From Rutidosis leptorrhynchoides (taxonomy: Eukaryota > Streptophyta > Magnoliopsida > Asterales > Asteraceae), in contig NC_092341.1 in NCBI RefSeq assembly GCF_046630445.1, positions 218,176,501 to 218,240,500 of the forward strand: a DNA stretch of 64,000 nt, given 5' to 3'. Below are positions 13,341-24,883 of the stretch, piece after piece. Position 1 is the stretch's first letter. Each line of letters starts with the position of its first letter. The translations under genes and the position numbers were made by a program. The notes beneath the pieces are model-generated. The model had not been told where the DNA came from and ran no database searches. It was given only the letters and a program-made list of their open reading frames with translations.

Positions 13341-13410
13341 ACGGACTTGGTTATTGGATTTTCCGAAAAGTCACCAATTATATTGGGACCAAAAGGATCC
13401 TGCCTCTCCG
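13341..13410 (+). promoter_or_regulatory. Leader block shared by G and T
   Basis: Contains GGTTATTGG, then CAATTATATTGGGACCAAA and AATCCTGCC-like sequence. The same series occurs at 62331-62400 in T. Conservation in an untranslated leader between an element without RT and a different family suggests a packaging or dimerisation signal (inferred). Confidence 0.5.
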
Positions 13411-13540
13411 TAGTCGGCCTGGCCACTTGGTTTATTGAATAGTTCGTGCGGCGCTCTGTCACCGAAATACCAGGGAATTAGTAGCCAGAATCAAAAACAT
13501 ATTCCACCGTAGGATAGTTAGTTAATTAGTTACAGAACTT

Positions 13541-13655
13541 TAGATTACTCTAGATTACCTTAGATTAGATTACCTTAGATTACCTTAGACTACCTTAGAT
13601 TAGATTACCTTAGATTAACTTAGGTTACAATTAGATCAAATTAGATTACCGTAGA
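13541..13655 (+). repeat. Imperfect TAGATTACCT tandem repeat in the G leader
   Basis: About ten imperfect copies of TAGATTACCT, some fused as TTAGATTAGATTACC, between the leader block and gag. Confidence 0.85.
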
Positions 13656-13732
13656 ATTAAATTAGTTTAGTTTAGCTTATTATAATTTAGCTTATCTGCG
13701 AAAAATTAAAAACAAAAAGGCATACCCGGTGT

Positions 13733-15908
13733 ATGACCCAAACCCGATCTAGACCAGGGCCATTGTTATTCGTACCTGATCCAGATGCAATAATCTCTAA
13801 AGCACGCAAGGAAGCACGAATCAAAAACCAAATGGCGTTACGCATTACTTTAGCAAAAAATACTAAACCCTCGATTGAAGGTCGAGGAGGACCAATCAGA
13901 TTTCCAGAGATTCAAGGACACTCGTTCCAGTTAAAACATCACATCATCCAGCTCATTCAGAATAGCTGTCAGTTTCATGGATTACCGAATGACGATCATA
14001 ATTCTCAAATTGATAAATTCATATCTCTTTCGAACTCCTACAAACAGCCAGGGATAGGACAAGATATAGTACGGCTATACCTGTTCCCCTATTCTCTCAC
14101 TCATCATGCTCAAACTTGGTTCGAAGGACTGGAAAACGATTCCATCACGTCATGGATGGAGATGGCTACTAAATTCCTAACCAAATATTTCCCTCCTTCT
14201 AAACAAACCAAGCTGAAGAATGACATCAGTAACTTCAAACAAAGTTATGATGAATCTCTTTACACTGCATGGGAGCGTTTCAAAACTCTGCTGAAGAAAT
14301 GCCCTAATCACCAGCTAGAACGGTCAGCCCAAATCTGCACCTTCTACAATGGTCTTACGGTAAATCATAGGATGACGATCGATGCAGCAGCTCAAGGGAA
14401 TCTGATGAACCAAACCGCATACGAAGCATGGGAATTGCTCAAAAACCTGATGATGCATCATCATGACTGGAACAGTGGTGAAACAACTTCATCATCTGCC
14501 CCACTCTCTGCACTTAACAATCAAAAGGAGGCCATCAAATCCCTCACGGACAAGATAGAATCTCTTACTAAACAACTCGGAGAATTGAAGACGCAGCCGC
14601 AGCAGGTTAACCAAGCTCAGGCTTGTGTTAATTGTATCAACCCGCAACCTACTGAAGAATATCAAGTTGAGTACGAAAACCCCGACGGTTCAGTCTGTTA
14701 CGTCCAATACCCAGCTCGTCCACCAAATCTCGGATTCAATCAACCACCTAGGGTTAATCAATTTCAGTGAAGCAATCAACCTTTTCGCTATCGCTATCCA
14801 CCTTACCAAGCCCAACAATCTCAATTGACCTACGATCAACTACTTCCACTCACTGGTCCCCCATTTGAGGAAAATTCCCCTACCACCCAGATTACAAAAG
14901 CAGCTAACCCCACTCTCGGAGCTGATGATCAGTTAACTCAATTCATCCAAGGACAACAACAGCTAAATCAGAGAACTGCAGCCAGACAAGATCAGATGGA
15001 GATACTAATGAGAAATCAATTGGCTCTACTCAAAAGTTTGGAAACGCATCTCGGATAGTTATCACAACGCCTTGAAACCCGACCGCAGGGAAGATTGCCA
15101 AGTAATACTATCCAAAATCCCCACATAGAAGAGGCAAAGCAAATGGATTTCGTAATCCCAGAGGAAGAACCATGGAGAAGGTCAACTAGGCTCAAGAACA
15201 AATCGACATATACTCAGAAGCTGACCCCTGAAACTCCAGTTCGCGTACCTTATCCTGGAAGGCTACAAGGAGAACCATCCAAGCTTGATTCCTTCAAACT
15301 GGATGGAAGATTCCTGGACACCATGTCCAAAGTTCCCAACCAGAAGAGATACATCTGAAGGCTTCTTTCTACAAAGGAGAGGATACCAGACTCTAACAAA
15401 ATTCCACTGAGTGAAATATGCTCTGCATTACTCAGAAACTCTCTACCACCTAAGCTAGGAGATACGGGCCGATTCATTTTCTCGTGTTCAATCTACCAAT
15501 CTGGAACCATTCATGCGCTAGCAGATTTAGGAGCAAGTATCAACCTAATCCCCTACTCTCTCTACAAGAGATTAGAGTTAGGAGACTTGTCACCAACCAA
15601 AATGACAATTCAACTTGCCGATCATACAATTCGGTATCCTAAGGGCATAGTTGAGAACGTCTTGGTGAAAGTCGACAAATTCTTGTACACTACGGATTTC
15701 ATAATAATGGATATCAAGGAAGGCCTACACACCCCAGTAGTGTTAGGAAGGCCTTTTATGAATACGGCTAGGACTGTCATTGATGTGTACAATCAAACCT
15801 TGATCTTACGATCACATGGGGAGAGCGTTACCTTCAAAATTGACCGACCAACTGATCTTTCTGGACAGGCAGAGATGTTTGCTATTTTCACCAGACGGAT
15901 CATTCCAA
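13733..15908 (+). pseudogene. gag: gag-protease reading frame of G, three in-frame stops
   Basis: One frame runs from MTQTRSRPGPLLF at 13733 to about 15908, broken by TGA 14768-14770, TAG 15056-15058 and TGA 15356-15358. Residues about 45-230 are a Ty3/gypsy Gag capsid (FHGLPNDDHNSQIDKFI, LFPYSLTHHAQTWF, YDESLYTAWERFK). A glutamine-rich coiled-coil-like part follows. No CCHC knuckle is obvious (only CVNC). From about 15500 comes the protease: HALADLGASINLIPYSLYK, then IQLADHTIRYPKG, then VVLGRPFMNTART. In Athila proteases the active site reads D-L-G-A-S rather than D-S/T-G-A, so that is not a defect. Gag would form virus-like particles and PR would cut the polyprotein. Near 15908 the frame shifts by one and coding continues into the next ORF. 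Start: first ATG, in good agreement with Athila-like Gag N-termini. Confidence 0.8.
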
Positions 15909-15909
15909 T

Positions 15910-17575
15910 GACGAGTCACCAACAGCCAACGATGTCGAGATGGGTGTCAAATCACAGTCTGTAAACGACCCAGAAAAGGAAGAAGAGGATCCCAGCGAAA
16001 AAATAGAGGAAGAGGAGGAATCTGAGGAGGAAGAGGAAATGGAAGACGTAAAATAAACTGCGACAATACCCGTTCCAAGAACTGAGTGTCATGAAGAAAT
16101 AATGAGGCTTGAGACGAAAGATCACAGTTTAATCATTCGCTTCAAGAAGAAGACTGACAAGGCTGAGGTTAAGGATATAGAAATTGATCCTGTAAGTATC
16201 AAAGTGGGGAATCACAATACTGAAGAAACTCATTCATCAGACGCATCCTCAGAGGATCCAGATACCGATGATGATGAGGAAGAGCAACATGAAGACATTC
16301 TGAATAACTCACACTCTCCAACCGAACCAGATCAAGGGGAGCCGGACTCTTCTTCAGATCGAATTCCGATTATATCCACACATGCAGACATGATCACCTT
16401 CATCAATGATACTGATGAATTTGAAGACATTCTCGAAGCTATCCGAAAGTCAACCATTGACTTTTTGCTACGCTTAACAGAACGAATTATGGCTATCAGA
16501 GAAGAACACCACCTCTATCTCCGAGGAGAAGACAATGATGTTGAAATCCTAGAAGAACGCATTCAAGACTTTATCAATTCTCTTCACGATCATATCTATC
16601 ACGAAGAAAGGCAACGAGAGCATAATTCAGTGGTTCGCACTATTCTTGAAACAAGATTCTGTCGAGATCAGAATATCATTTACGCTAAGGTTTATAACCC
16701 CTTAGCCGGATCTGCACTTCCGTTCTCACGAAACCAACGAGCACTACTGACTCTCATCCGAAAGCATATGGATCTTTCCACCGGACGCCCGACTTATCAC
16801 TCTGATTTGCAAATGGTCGAGGATATTCACAGTCTTTTTGCTCTTCTGGATAGAGATAATTTCAAAAGCACGCCAAACAGACTAGTGATTTACGTAACAA
16901 TTGATCACCACGCTGATCTGATTATCAAAGAGTTACAAGACGCTGTTATGGAGGAAGCAAGGTGAAACAATCCGTTCTCTCATCTTGAACCAGATCGAGT
17001 CAACATTGCCACCTATGTTACGAAGCAGCTATCACGTATCTTCCACGAGTCCGCAGATCCTAGTTTCACATTTAAAGCTGGATGTCGGGAGATATACTCA
17101 AAGACGGTGAAATTAATACTCGGATCAAGATTATTGTACACTTCTTTCCAGCTTCGTCTCTTAACTAATCTGTGCAAAGCAACCGACTCCTACTGTGGAG
17201 ATCACCATTCTGAAGACTTCGAGATTCTAAAGATACAGTTTCTGACATTATTTGAAGACCTCTGAAATGAGCATCCCATCAGAGAAATCATCAACACCAG
17301 CACTGCTTCTATGATTGACATTCATGGGTCAACCAGCAGGGCTGTGGATCATATTCTCATCGGACTTCAAGACTTATCAAGAGCCAAAACTGCGCACTAC
17401 TTATCTTTCAGAAGATCTTCATGAGAAGTACCGGACCTGTTACCACTATTGGTCAGACACTTTCTCAGGATTTATCCACCAGGACTCACATTCCCTCGAG
17501 AAGACCAAAATCACAACCATCAGCGAGGAATGTTTGCTTTTTGAAGCATCACTACGGTCGAGCCAACGACCTTAA
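15910..17575 (+). pseudogene. Unrecognised ORF downstream of protease in G, in place of RT-INT
   Basis: Read in frame 1 from 15910, it continues the protease after a one-base shift: an acidic linker (EEEEESEEEEEMEDVK), a TAA near 16054, then a long frame with an ATG at 16102 and 287 sense codons to a TGA at 16963-16965. The same frame stays coding-like to about 17575 with two more TGA stops (near 17264 and 17421). Composition: a lysine-rich start, an acidic Asp/Glu stretch (about residues 45-90 of the 16102 ORF), then a mostly helical region with charged heptad-like segments (DILEAIRKSTIDFLLRL, ILEERIQDFINSLHDHIY) and CRDQNIIYAKVYNPLAGSA. I see no polymerase, RNase H, zinc or DDE motif and no clear transmembrane span. 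It could be an env-position ORF moved next to PR, or a captured host domain. Function unknown. Confidence 0.6.
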
Positions 17576-19050
17576 ACTAAAGCGCTTCTCGGGAGGCAAC
17601 CCGTGCAATAAAGTAGAGTAGAAGAATAAAGGATGACAAATGAGCCGATAAAGAAGCAAGGAAGCCAGCCGCATCTGCTAGGGGTATTTCTTTCTTTTCT
17701 CTACTAGCTCAAGATTCAAACTATGCCACATCCTAGGTTTTCACTAAGTGTGGGATAACACCTTACTAAAACACTAGACATATATTCCTAATTCTTCAAC
17801 TTAAACTCCTAAGTGTGGGATACACTAGGAACATTGAGGACAATGTTCGTCTAAGTGTGGGATGTTGGTATCTTTTTATGCTGTATTATAATAAACCATT
17901 ACGAAGATTCCAAGTCCTTAAGCCAAATTTCAAATTTTTTTGCAAAAATAAACCCCTTTTCGAAAGAGTATTTTTGAAAACCTAAAACGTTTGTCAATAA
18001 AAATAAGGCTTAAGTAAGGTAGAATTCTTGTTAGATTGAAATCTCTAATAGAGCATTGCATGACTAAGGCATTATCGACCTAAATTGATTATGGTGTGAC
18101 ACCCCAAATAAGACCATCATTCATCTTTAATGCTTCACTATTTTCCGTTGAGAGTGTCGATGTCTGTGCTCAGAATCAGAACTTGCTTTAGATCGACATC
18201 TCCAAGCAGCGAAACGGGGTTGTACTCAAAATAGCTAGCCATTTGTCAAACATAAACTTTCCGTACCTCCACTACTTCTACTCCACCACCACATCCATAT
18301 CACCTTTACAATCTCTCGAAAAATCCAGAAAATTTGATTCCTTCCGAAAACCCGATGTTATAAACCTCTTAAGTATCATGGCAAAGGTCTTGAAAAAGTT
18401 TACCGGCAAAAAGTACCTCGAGATGAAGTCTACAAAAAAAAATTAAATAAATAAATAAATGATGATATTTTCAAGTTATGAAAAAAGGAGCAGAACTAAA
18501 TAAGAGAAATGCCGAAGAGAACTCGACCGAAAATGATTATCAAATGAAGAAAAAGTTCAAAAGTGCTTCTCAAAATACTTCAGCATTCCTATCTATCCGA
18601 ATAAAAGTCTGTGTAAAGACTACATTACCCTTTTATCTCACCCTTCAAAAACAACTTCACTACCACTCCAAAATTCCTTTCCCATTATTGACAAATGACC
18701 TATTAAGCTGAGATTACTACCGTTCTCGCATTAGCAGCAAGGATTTGAGTCTTTATCAAGCCTATGACGATGGGTGTAGCATGACTGGCTATGAGTGTAT
18801 TCATTTCTTAGATCTATAGGGAACCCTAAACACTTGAGTGATTTGAGTGACCCGTGAAAGCTAGCCTATGTCATGTAACCTCCTCGCATGCTTGCAGAGA
18901 TAATTTCAATCCTAACATAGATGACTCACCTTATCTTTTTACTCTTATAATAAAAGTAAACCGCTTAGGCTATTAGAAAAGAAACACCGAAAAGATTCTT
19001 AAAAAATGAGAGTTTGCTTGAGGACAAGCAAAGTCTAAGTGTGGGATATT
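17576..19050 (+). other. Long 3' untranslated region of G with CTAAGTGTGGGA motifs and polypurine tract
   Basis: Starts with GCGCTTCTCGGGAGGCAACC (17582-17601), a motif known after the coding region of Athila/Tat elements. CTAAGTGTGGGA occurs near 17745, 17809 and 17853 and again at 19034-19046, directly before the 3' LTR, where it acts as the polypurine-like plus-strand primer. The two short ORFs inside (18243-18446, 18478-18711) resemble nothing I know. Confidence 0.65.
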
Positions 19051-21024
19051 TGACATCGGCTAAAAAGTCACGTTTTCACCCCGGTATTAAGGCCCAAAAA
19101 CAAGAAAGATTCGAACTTTGTTGGCAAAATACCCACTTCGTAGGTTAGAATTGAAGAACAAGTAATTACGAAGGTGGTGCAAAAAGAATCAAGAGAATCT
19201 GAGCTAAAACGGAGATTCTAGAGCGAAAACGGTGAAAAACAAGAAATCAAATTACGATCCAGGGAATCAAGGCTGACCAGCATCAAATCCGGCCTGCCAT
19301 ACGGGCTGCCATACGGCCTACCTGTATGGATACGGCCTGCCAAATACGCCCCAACACACGGCCCACTATGCGGTCTGCCAGCAATACGGCCTGCCAAATA
19401 CGCCCCACCATACAGCCTGCCATGCGGCCTGCCAGGTGTATTCTGGCAAATTCCAAGTCTATTTAAAGGGTCTTTATCATTCATTCCAACACACACTTCA
19501 ATTCACTTCTTTCTCTCTCTTGTACAATATTAGTCATACTCTCAAGTCCTTCGACTCCGTGCGGGAAACCTAGTACCCGGAAAAGAACGCTGAAGATTGT
19601 ATTAGGAGCGGTTTGGAGTCTTGAAGTTGTCACTTTTGTATTCGGAACTCGTTTAATCTACTGGTACTTCTATCCTTTATCTTATATAATGTTTTATGAT
19701 ATTGTTGCCATGATTAGCGAGTAGTTATCTTTAGTGTATGCTATGATGTAAGCAGTTATAATGCCGAAATAATATTATGGTTTGTGTATGCTGTCGAAAT
19801 GCTTTTCGATTATGCTTTAAACTCAATCTCTTTTCCAAATAATAGAATGTAGTTATAGGCTCTGTTATTGGGAAGTTGCGAACCCCGATTCAGAGTACAC
19901 TATCTGTGTCACCCCATGGTAAGAGAAGTCTATTGGATACAACGTAAGATCGACCGAGGCACACTGGTTGTAGTAAGTCTATCGAGCTTTGGATTCTGAC
20001 TGAGGACTCTTTCGTAGTGAAACATCTGACTAGACCCTTAGTACATTGTCGGTCCTAGACCATGCTAGTGTAGTCACCAAGCATATAAACTTCGTACGTG
20101 CACGCTGAAGCACAGCGGTTGTTGTAAGCTGTACCTCTGCTAAGTAAGGCCATGGAACACGGTTAGTGTTAACCAGCACACTGCACCATAACGCGGTCTA
20201 AAGCATTGCACCCCGCTTGAGGGATTCTTAGTTAATTAAGGAAATGTTTGTTTAGACACATAAAGGATTGGACCGTTAGGATAACCGAACGTGTTCATGG
20301 AAGTCAACTTGACTTGGCCATGGTGTTCTTTATGGTTGAACTCTTTTTAAAGGCCTAACTATCTTTAGCAATCATTAACGAAAGCATTGAAACACATCAC
20401 GTCTCTCGGATATGGTAAACCATGTATTCTATTATGCTTAACAAAGTTTAGACCATTTTGGAATGTTAATACGTCACCCAACCGAGTCGCTCAATTGGAT
20501 GAGTCGTCTGAACGTGTATGCTTGTAGTCAGACTGCACGGGCGTCGGTGGTAAGGGACGTTGCTATCTATTTAGAATCTTCAAGCCTAACGCAGTACCCA
20601 GTGACATGTCGTATGACAGGGGCATTTAAGACTAGTGTAATGAATACAAGGCCTCTGCCTATTCATGAGCCAGCATTCCATAATCTCGGCAACATAACTG
20701 ACGAAATCATAGTATGCACTTACTTTAACCTTATCTGAATTACAAATTTTATCGCATTTACTTTATCTGTCTTATAAACTAGAAAATCCCAAAATAAACA
20801 TTCACTACTCCCTAACTATCTTAGGCTAAAATATAGGTTCGATGTTACTGATATCTCAAAAATATGACTCTAGGTCATACTTCCCTTACTTATAAGGAGT
20901 AGTAAGATTTAGGCCCCGCTAAATATAAATTTAAAACAGTACCCTCTCCCACGAGTGGCTGATCCTGGCGAGCCGCAGCCTGACGACACCGCGCAATTAA
21001 AAACCGTCCGTTTCGGCCATATCA
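19051..21024 (+). repeat. 3' LTR of G (1,974 bp)
   Basis: TGACATCGGC...GGCCATATCA, closely matching the 5' LTR, with the GC-rich array at 19279-19445 and TATTTAAA at 19460-19467. The CAACA duplication follows at 21025. Confidence 0.9.
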
Positions 21025-21201
21025 CAACACTACTTCAAGGACATTCATATTTTGGATTCGAATTTCTCAGAATTTAGAAACTAAAATGGTTTCCTTTCTG
21101 ATGTAACAATGATATCGCGAAGAGATAAATGATTTCAGATAAGAATAGTTATGAAAATATCTTCAGAAATATCGAGGATTCTTATAATGAAAGATACGAT
21201 G

Positions 21202-21435
21202 TTATCTTAGAATTTCTAATATCGGAGGATGATGAAGAAGATTTGTCCGTAAAGGATTAGAGTCAGGAGTAAGGTATTCATTAATGACTTCAGCAGATAC
21301 TGAATCATTTGGATTCTTTGTAGGCATGTTTATTCTTTGTGATTTGTCCATAGCCTCGCTCATGGTTTGCTCAATCCGTTTTTCAGTACCAAATTTTCTT
21401 TTGAGCTTTTCCAACGTATCCTTCTTTATCATCAA
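21202..21435 (-). CDS. Small conserved ORF of N elements (77 aa, N1 copy)
   Basis: Reads in the element's own sense. The core FGTEKRIEQTMSEAMDKSQ and NPNDSVSAEVINEYL matches the ORF at 33715-33987 in N2 over about 75 codons with many amino-acid differences but no indel. N1 ends at a TAA where N2 has a sense codon, and similarity continues past it. Rich in Lys, Glu and Asn, with no transmembrane segment. I do not recognise the family; it may be a degraded piece of a captured gene. Confidence 0.4.
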   Translation of the reverse strand: MMIKKDTLEKLKRKFGTEKRIEQTMSEAMDKSQRINMPTKNPNDSVSAEVINEYLTPDSNPLRTNLLHHPPILEILR

Positions 21436-21857
21436 ACTTTTGATGGTTAAGGTCGTTTACAGTTTTTGCTGCTTCATCAGCATTTTCCAAAAATTCGGAG
21501 AGCTGATTCGCAATTTAGGATGTTTTTCATAAACTTTACATTCGAAGTGTGTAAATCTAGGAGATAGACGTTATATGTATGTATATAACTGTTGGCGTAG
21601 AATTGCTGTGAATTTCGAGAATAATGATTCAAACTTTTTGGTATGGCAACTACCGTTACAAGATGCAGATGAATACACGATAGGGTTTTAATGAACAAAT
21701 ATAATGGTTTTTCGGAGAGATTCAAGCCAATGAGTAATGAAGTTGCTGGTAAGTTTACTACTAATGTAATGAGATATAAACAGTTCCCCGATAACGATGA
21801 AGAAAGTCAAACGTATATATCAAGGTTATAATAAGGCTAATCCAAAATGAACAATCG

Positions 21858-21915
21858 AAGTTGATTTGCTGGAGTTGTGACAAAATTGGCTAAATTGGAA
21901 AAGGATTGCAAAGTT
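21858..21915 (+). pseudogene. Zinc-knuckle (Gag CCHC) remnant, N1 copy
   Basis: On the plus strand it reads KLICWSCDKIG, then a TAA in the histidine position and a frameshift before the last Cys (GKGLQ; DCK in another frame). The N2 copy at 34211-34268 reads KLTCWSCDKID with the same breaks. This is the C-x2-C-x4-H-x4-C pattern of a retroelement Gag, on the strand opposite to the host N element, so it is a fossil of a different element captured within it. Confidence 0.45.
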
Positions 21916-22918
21916 ATTTTTCGTTAATAACAATGCCAAATGAGCTAGCACAGATACGTGTTAAACATTTACTCAGGATCCGAGTGTTTTCAGGTGCATA
22001 AGTATATGCATCAATCTTTTCTTTCGTAGATGAAGTGCGGTTGGTTCATCCTCTCGATTGAGGTGTTTTCAAGAATCATGAAAGGTTTGAACGCAAATTG
22101 TAATCATCAAGATACAAATGAGGTTTAAGATGAAATCAAGTGGCAAACTTGAAGAAATGTTTAGTTTCATATATTATAATTAATATTTTAATTTATTTTA
22201 ATTATCCAATATTGGTAGTCCACAGTTAATAGTCCACAGTTAGTAGTTCCATAATTCATATGTAGTTTAATATATAATATTCGAATTAATTAATACGTAT
22301 CGTGACCCATTGTATACATGTCTCAGACTCGATCACAACTCAAAGTATATATATTATTTTAGAATCAACCTCAACCATGTATAGCTAACTCTATCACTAC
22401 CGCATATAGAGTGTCTATGGTTATTCCAAATAATATATATAGATGCGTCGATATGATATGTCAAAACCTTGTATACGTGTCCCGATATTTAAAATGCGTA
22501 AATAACAGTATTTAAATGACGATAAATAAAGTGCGTAAAATAAATAACAGAAATTAAATGACAATAAATAAAATTGCGAGAATTACGAAAAATAAATTAC
22601 GATAAATAAAATGTAATAAGGAATTAATAGTTAGCTAGGAACAATTAGCTAGGATTTTGTTAGCGTGGATTCTTAACAGAATTTCTCATAGTTAATTCGT
22701 TTGTTTCTAACAAATTTTATTTTGTCCAATGTTTTCTTCATTATGCCACTTATTGGATTCTGAAAGGTCAAAATCCAAATATGAATTTGAATGAAATTGG
22801 GCATTCTATGGTGAACGGATTCGTATATCTATGGATGTAAGTAGGATAGTAAATGACTGTTGAATAAGAATCGAAGAATGTACAGTGTAACTTATTAATG
22901 TGAAATCTAAATATTCCT

Positions 22919-22939
22919 CGGGTCATACCTACCCGTTAA
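22919..22939 (-). promoter_or_regulatory. Internal copy of the LTR-boundary/polypurine motif (N1)
   Basis: CGGGTCATACCTACCCGTTAA closely resembles the LTR/internal junction CGGGTCACTACAGTACCTACCCGTTAA. The same feature occurs at 35199-35218 (N2) and 52824-52843 (I), each between a leader-side ORF region and the next part of the internal domain. Candidate central polypurine tract in element sense (TTAACGGGTAGGTA). Confidence 0.5.
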
Positions 22940-24001
22940 AAATATTTTTACCATTAACAGTTTGTACAAAAGAATTTTTAATTACAATCTTTATGAAAAC
23001 ATATATACACATATATTTTCTTCAGATGTAATCATGGATTTAATGAGTCAATATGATATTAAACTCATTTGATTTACCGTTAGAACAAGAATATATAATC
23101 TCTAAAACATTAGAGATTACATAATTGCCATGTAGAACGAAGATATTTGATATAGAAAGATGTGTAGAATGTGACAACCCGGAAATTTCCCAACAAATTT
23201 AAACTTTAATCTTTATATTATTCCAACATGATAAGCAAAGTTTGTTAAGTTAAATCTCAATAATTTTAAACTGTGTTCATACATTCATTTAACCTCGACC
23301 AAATTTCAATGATTCACGAACCATTATATGAACGGATATGATTATATATGTATATGTGTATATGTTTTAACTTGAAAACGTTAATAAAGTATTAGACGTA
23401 TAATACTTTACATGAACGTATTTGTTTCAATACGTTCATCGATGGAATAAGAAGATTGATTTATCAGATACATTGAATTATGATTATGAGGCTCTGTTGA
23501 GAGGTCTACATTGATTTGAGAAATCTTTCCATTTTAACAATATTCGGAAGATAGTAAAGTGATTTACAAGTAAGAACAAATATGTCAATTAACGATAACT
23601 GGACAAAGGTTTGTAAAGATTCCCGCTTAACTTTCAATGAAGTGATTGCCTAGCGTCTTTTGATAAGATAATTAATTAGTTTTCATAATATTGAAAACGT
23701 TTTATGATATAGATGAAACCTTTTAAAGAATAAATTTTGAATATATGCTATAATTCGGAATGTTAATTGTTAGAACTAAATATATAAATAACCTACAACG
23801 TGTATTTAAAAGTGTTTATGTATATTAAATATATATGGTTTCAATTTATTTAGTAAACGATAGTAGCATTTGTTTATTGATTCGATTAGAACATTTGAAA
23901 AGTTAAAATAAACGTTGGCACATAAATGAAATATATTAAATTAAGTTGTAAAATGTAAACGTTAGGAAATATAATAATTTCTATTAGTTAAAATGATTTT
24001 T

Positions 24002-24005
<4 letters not shown>

Positions 24006-24094
<89 letters not shown>
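24006..24094. repeat. (TA)n microsatellite in the N3 LTR
   Basis: About 44 uninterrupted TA units. Confidence 0.95.
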
Positions 24095-24096
<2 letters not shown>

Positions 24097-24748
24097 GAAC
24101 TTTGAATATATATATTTATTTTCGAAAAACTGAACGTGATATCGTTAAATACAGATTTCGATTATATATATATATGATATACAAATTTCTAAACAATGAT
24201 ATATATATTTACTACATAATAAAATATAATATTAGTAAGTATTAATTTAGATATAAAAACAATTTGATTATATTTATTATTCTTGTATTAAAGATTTTAA
24301 ATTATAATAGTTAATATATTTTAATAAATAATGAATCGATGATTTAAAGAAGCAAATGACCATAACCCTCAAATGTATAAGTTACACTTAGAATAATATA
24401 AGTTATAGGTAAATTAAGTATAATATTTGATAAAGGTACTTATCGCAAAGCGTAAAGTACAAGTTTTAGAGGCGTACGAAACGACGATCGAAAAACTGGA
24501 ACGGAACATTAGTCGAGCGTCAACGTACGAATCATCGGAACTAAATTTACAGGTTAACTATGCATGTAAATATAATATAATATTTAATTAATTATATAAA
24601 TTAAATATATTATATATTAATATATATTAAAATCGTCGGCAGCCCACGTTTTGTTTATGAATAAGCTGGAAACAGTACCTCCGTAATCGCGGAGCCTTTA
24701 CCCTAAAATGATCCACAATCGCAGAGCTATGGGTCACAGGTCGGGGAC

Positions 24749-24754
24749 TATAAA
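24749..24754 (+). promoter_or_regulatory. Candidate TATA box of the N3 LTR
   Basis: TATAAA directly after a GC-rich patch with CCGTAATCGCGGAGCC and a degenerate repeat of it (CCACAATCGCAGAGC). Confidence 0.4.
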
Positions 24755-24823
24755 GCTCGAGCTGATCTGCGATTCATTTCACCTTCTATCTATATTACTC
24801 CGTAGTATGTATTTATTTATTTA

Positions 24824-24824
<1 letters not shown>

Positions 24825-24883
<59 letters not shown>
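24825..24883. repeat. (TTA)n microsatellite in the N3 LTR
   Basis: About 19 TTA units, about 70 bp downstream of the candidate TATA box. Confidence 0.95.

Larger units (their letters stand above)
11277..21024 (+). mobile_element. G: complete Athila-like element with gag-PR but no RT or integrase (9,748 bp)
   Basis: Two LTRs (11277-13230 and 19051-21024) start TGAYATCGGC and end GGCCATATCA. A 5-bp target duplication CAACA lies at 11272-11276 and 21025-21029, so this is one complete insertion, here into the N1 internal domain. Order: LTR, primer site, leader, gag, protease, unrecognised ORF, long 3' region with CTAAGTGTGGGA motifs, LTR. No YxDD-type reverse transcriptase, RNase H or integrase motif occurs in any frame, so it must be moved in trans. 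The gag and the D-L-G-A-S protease point to the Athila/Tat branch of Ty3/gypsy. Several in-frame stops show it is no longer coding-competent. Confidence 0.85.
21025..23169 (-). mobile_element. N1 internal domain, middle segment
   Basis: Collinear with 33584-35440 of N2 after the G insertion. It contains the conserved small ORF at 21202-21435, a zinc-knuckle remnant on the opposite strand (21858-21915), and the internal boundary-like motif at 22919-22939. It breaks off where the N3 LTR begins at 23170; the primer-site side of N1 and its 5' LTR are not in the window. Confidence 0.75.
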
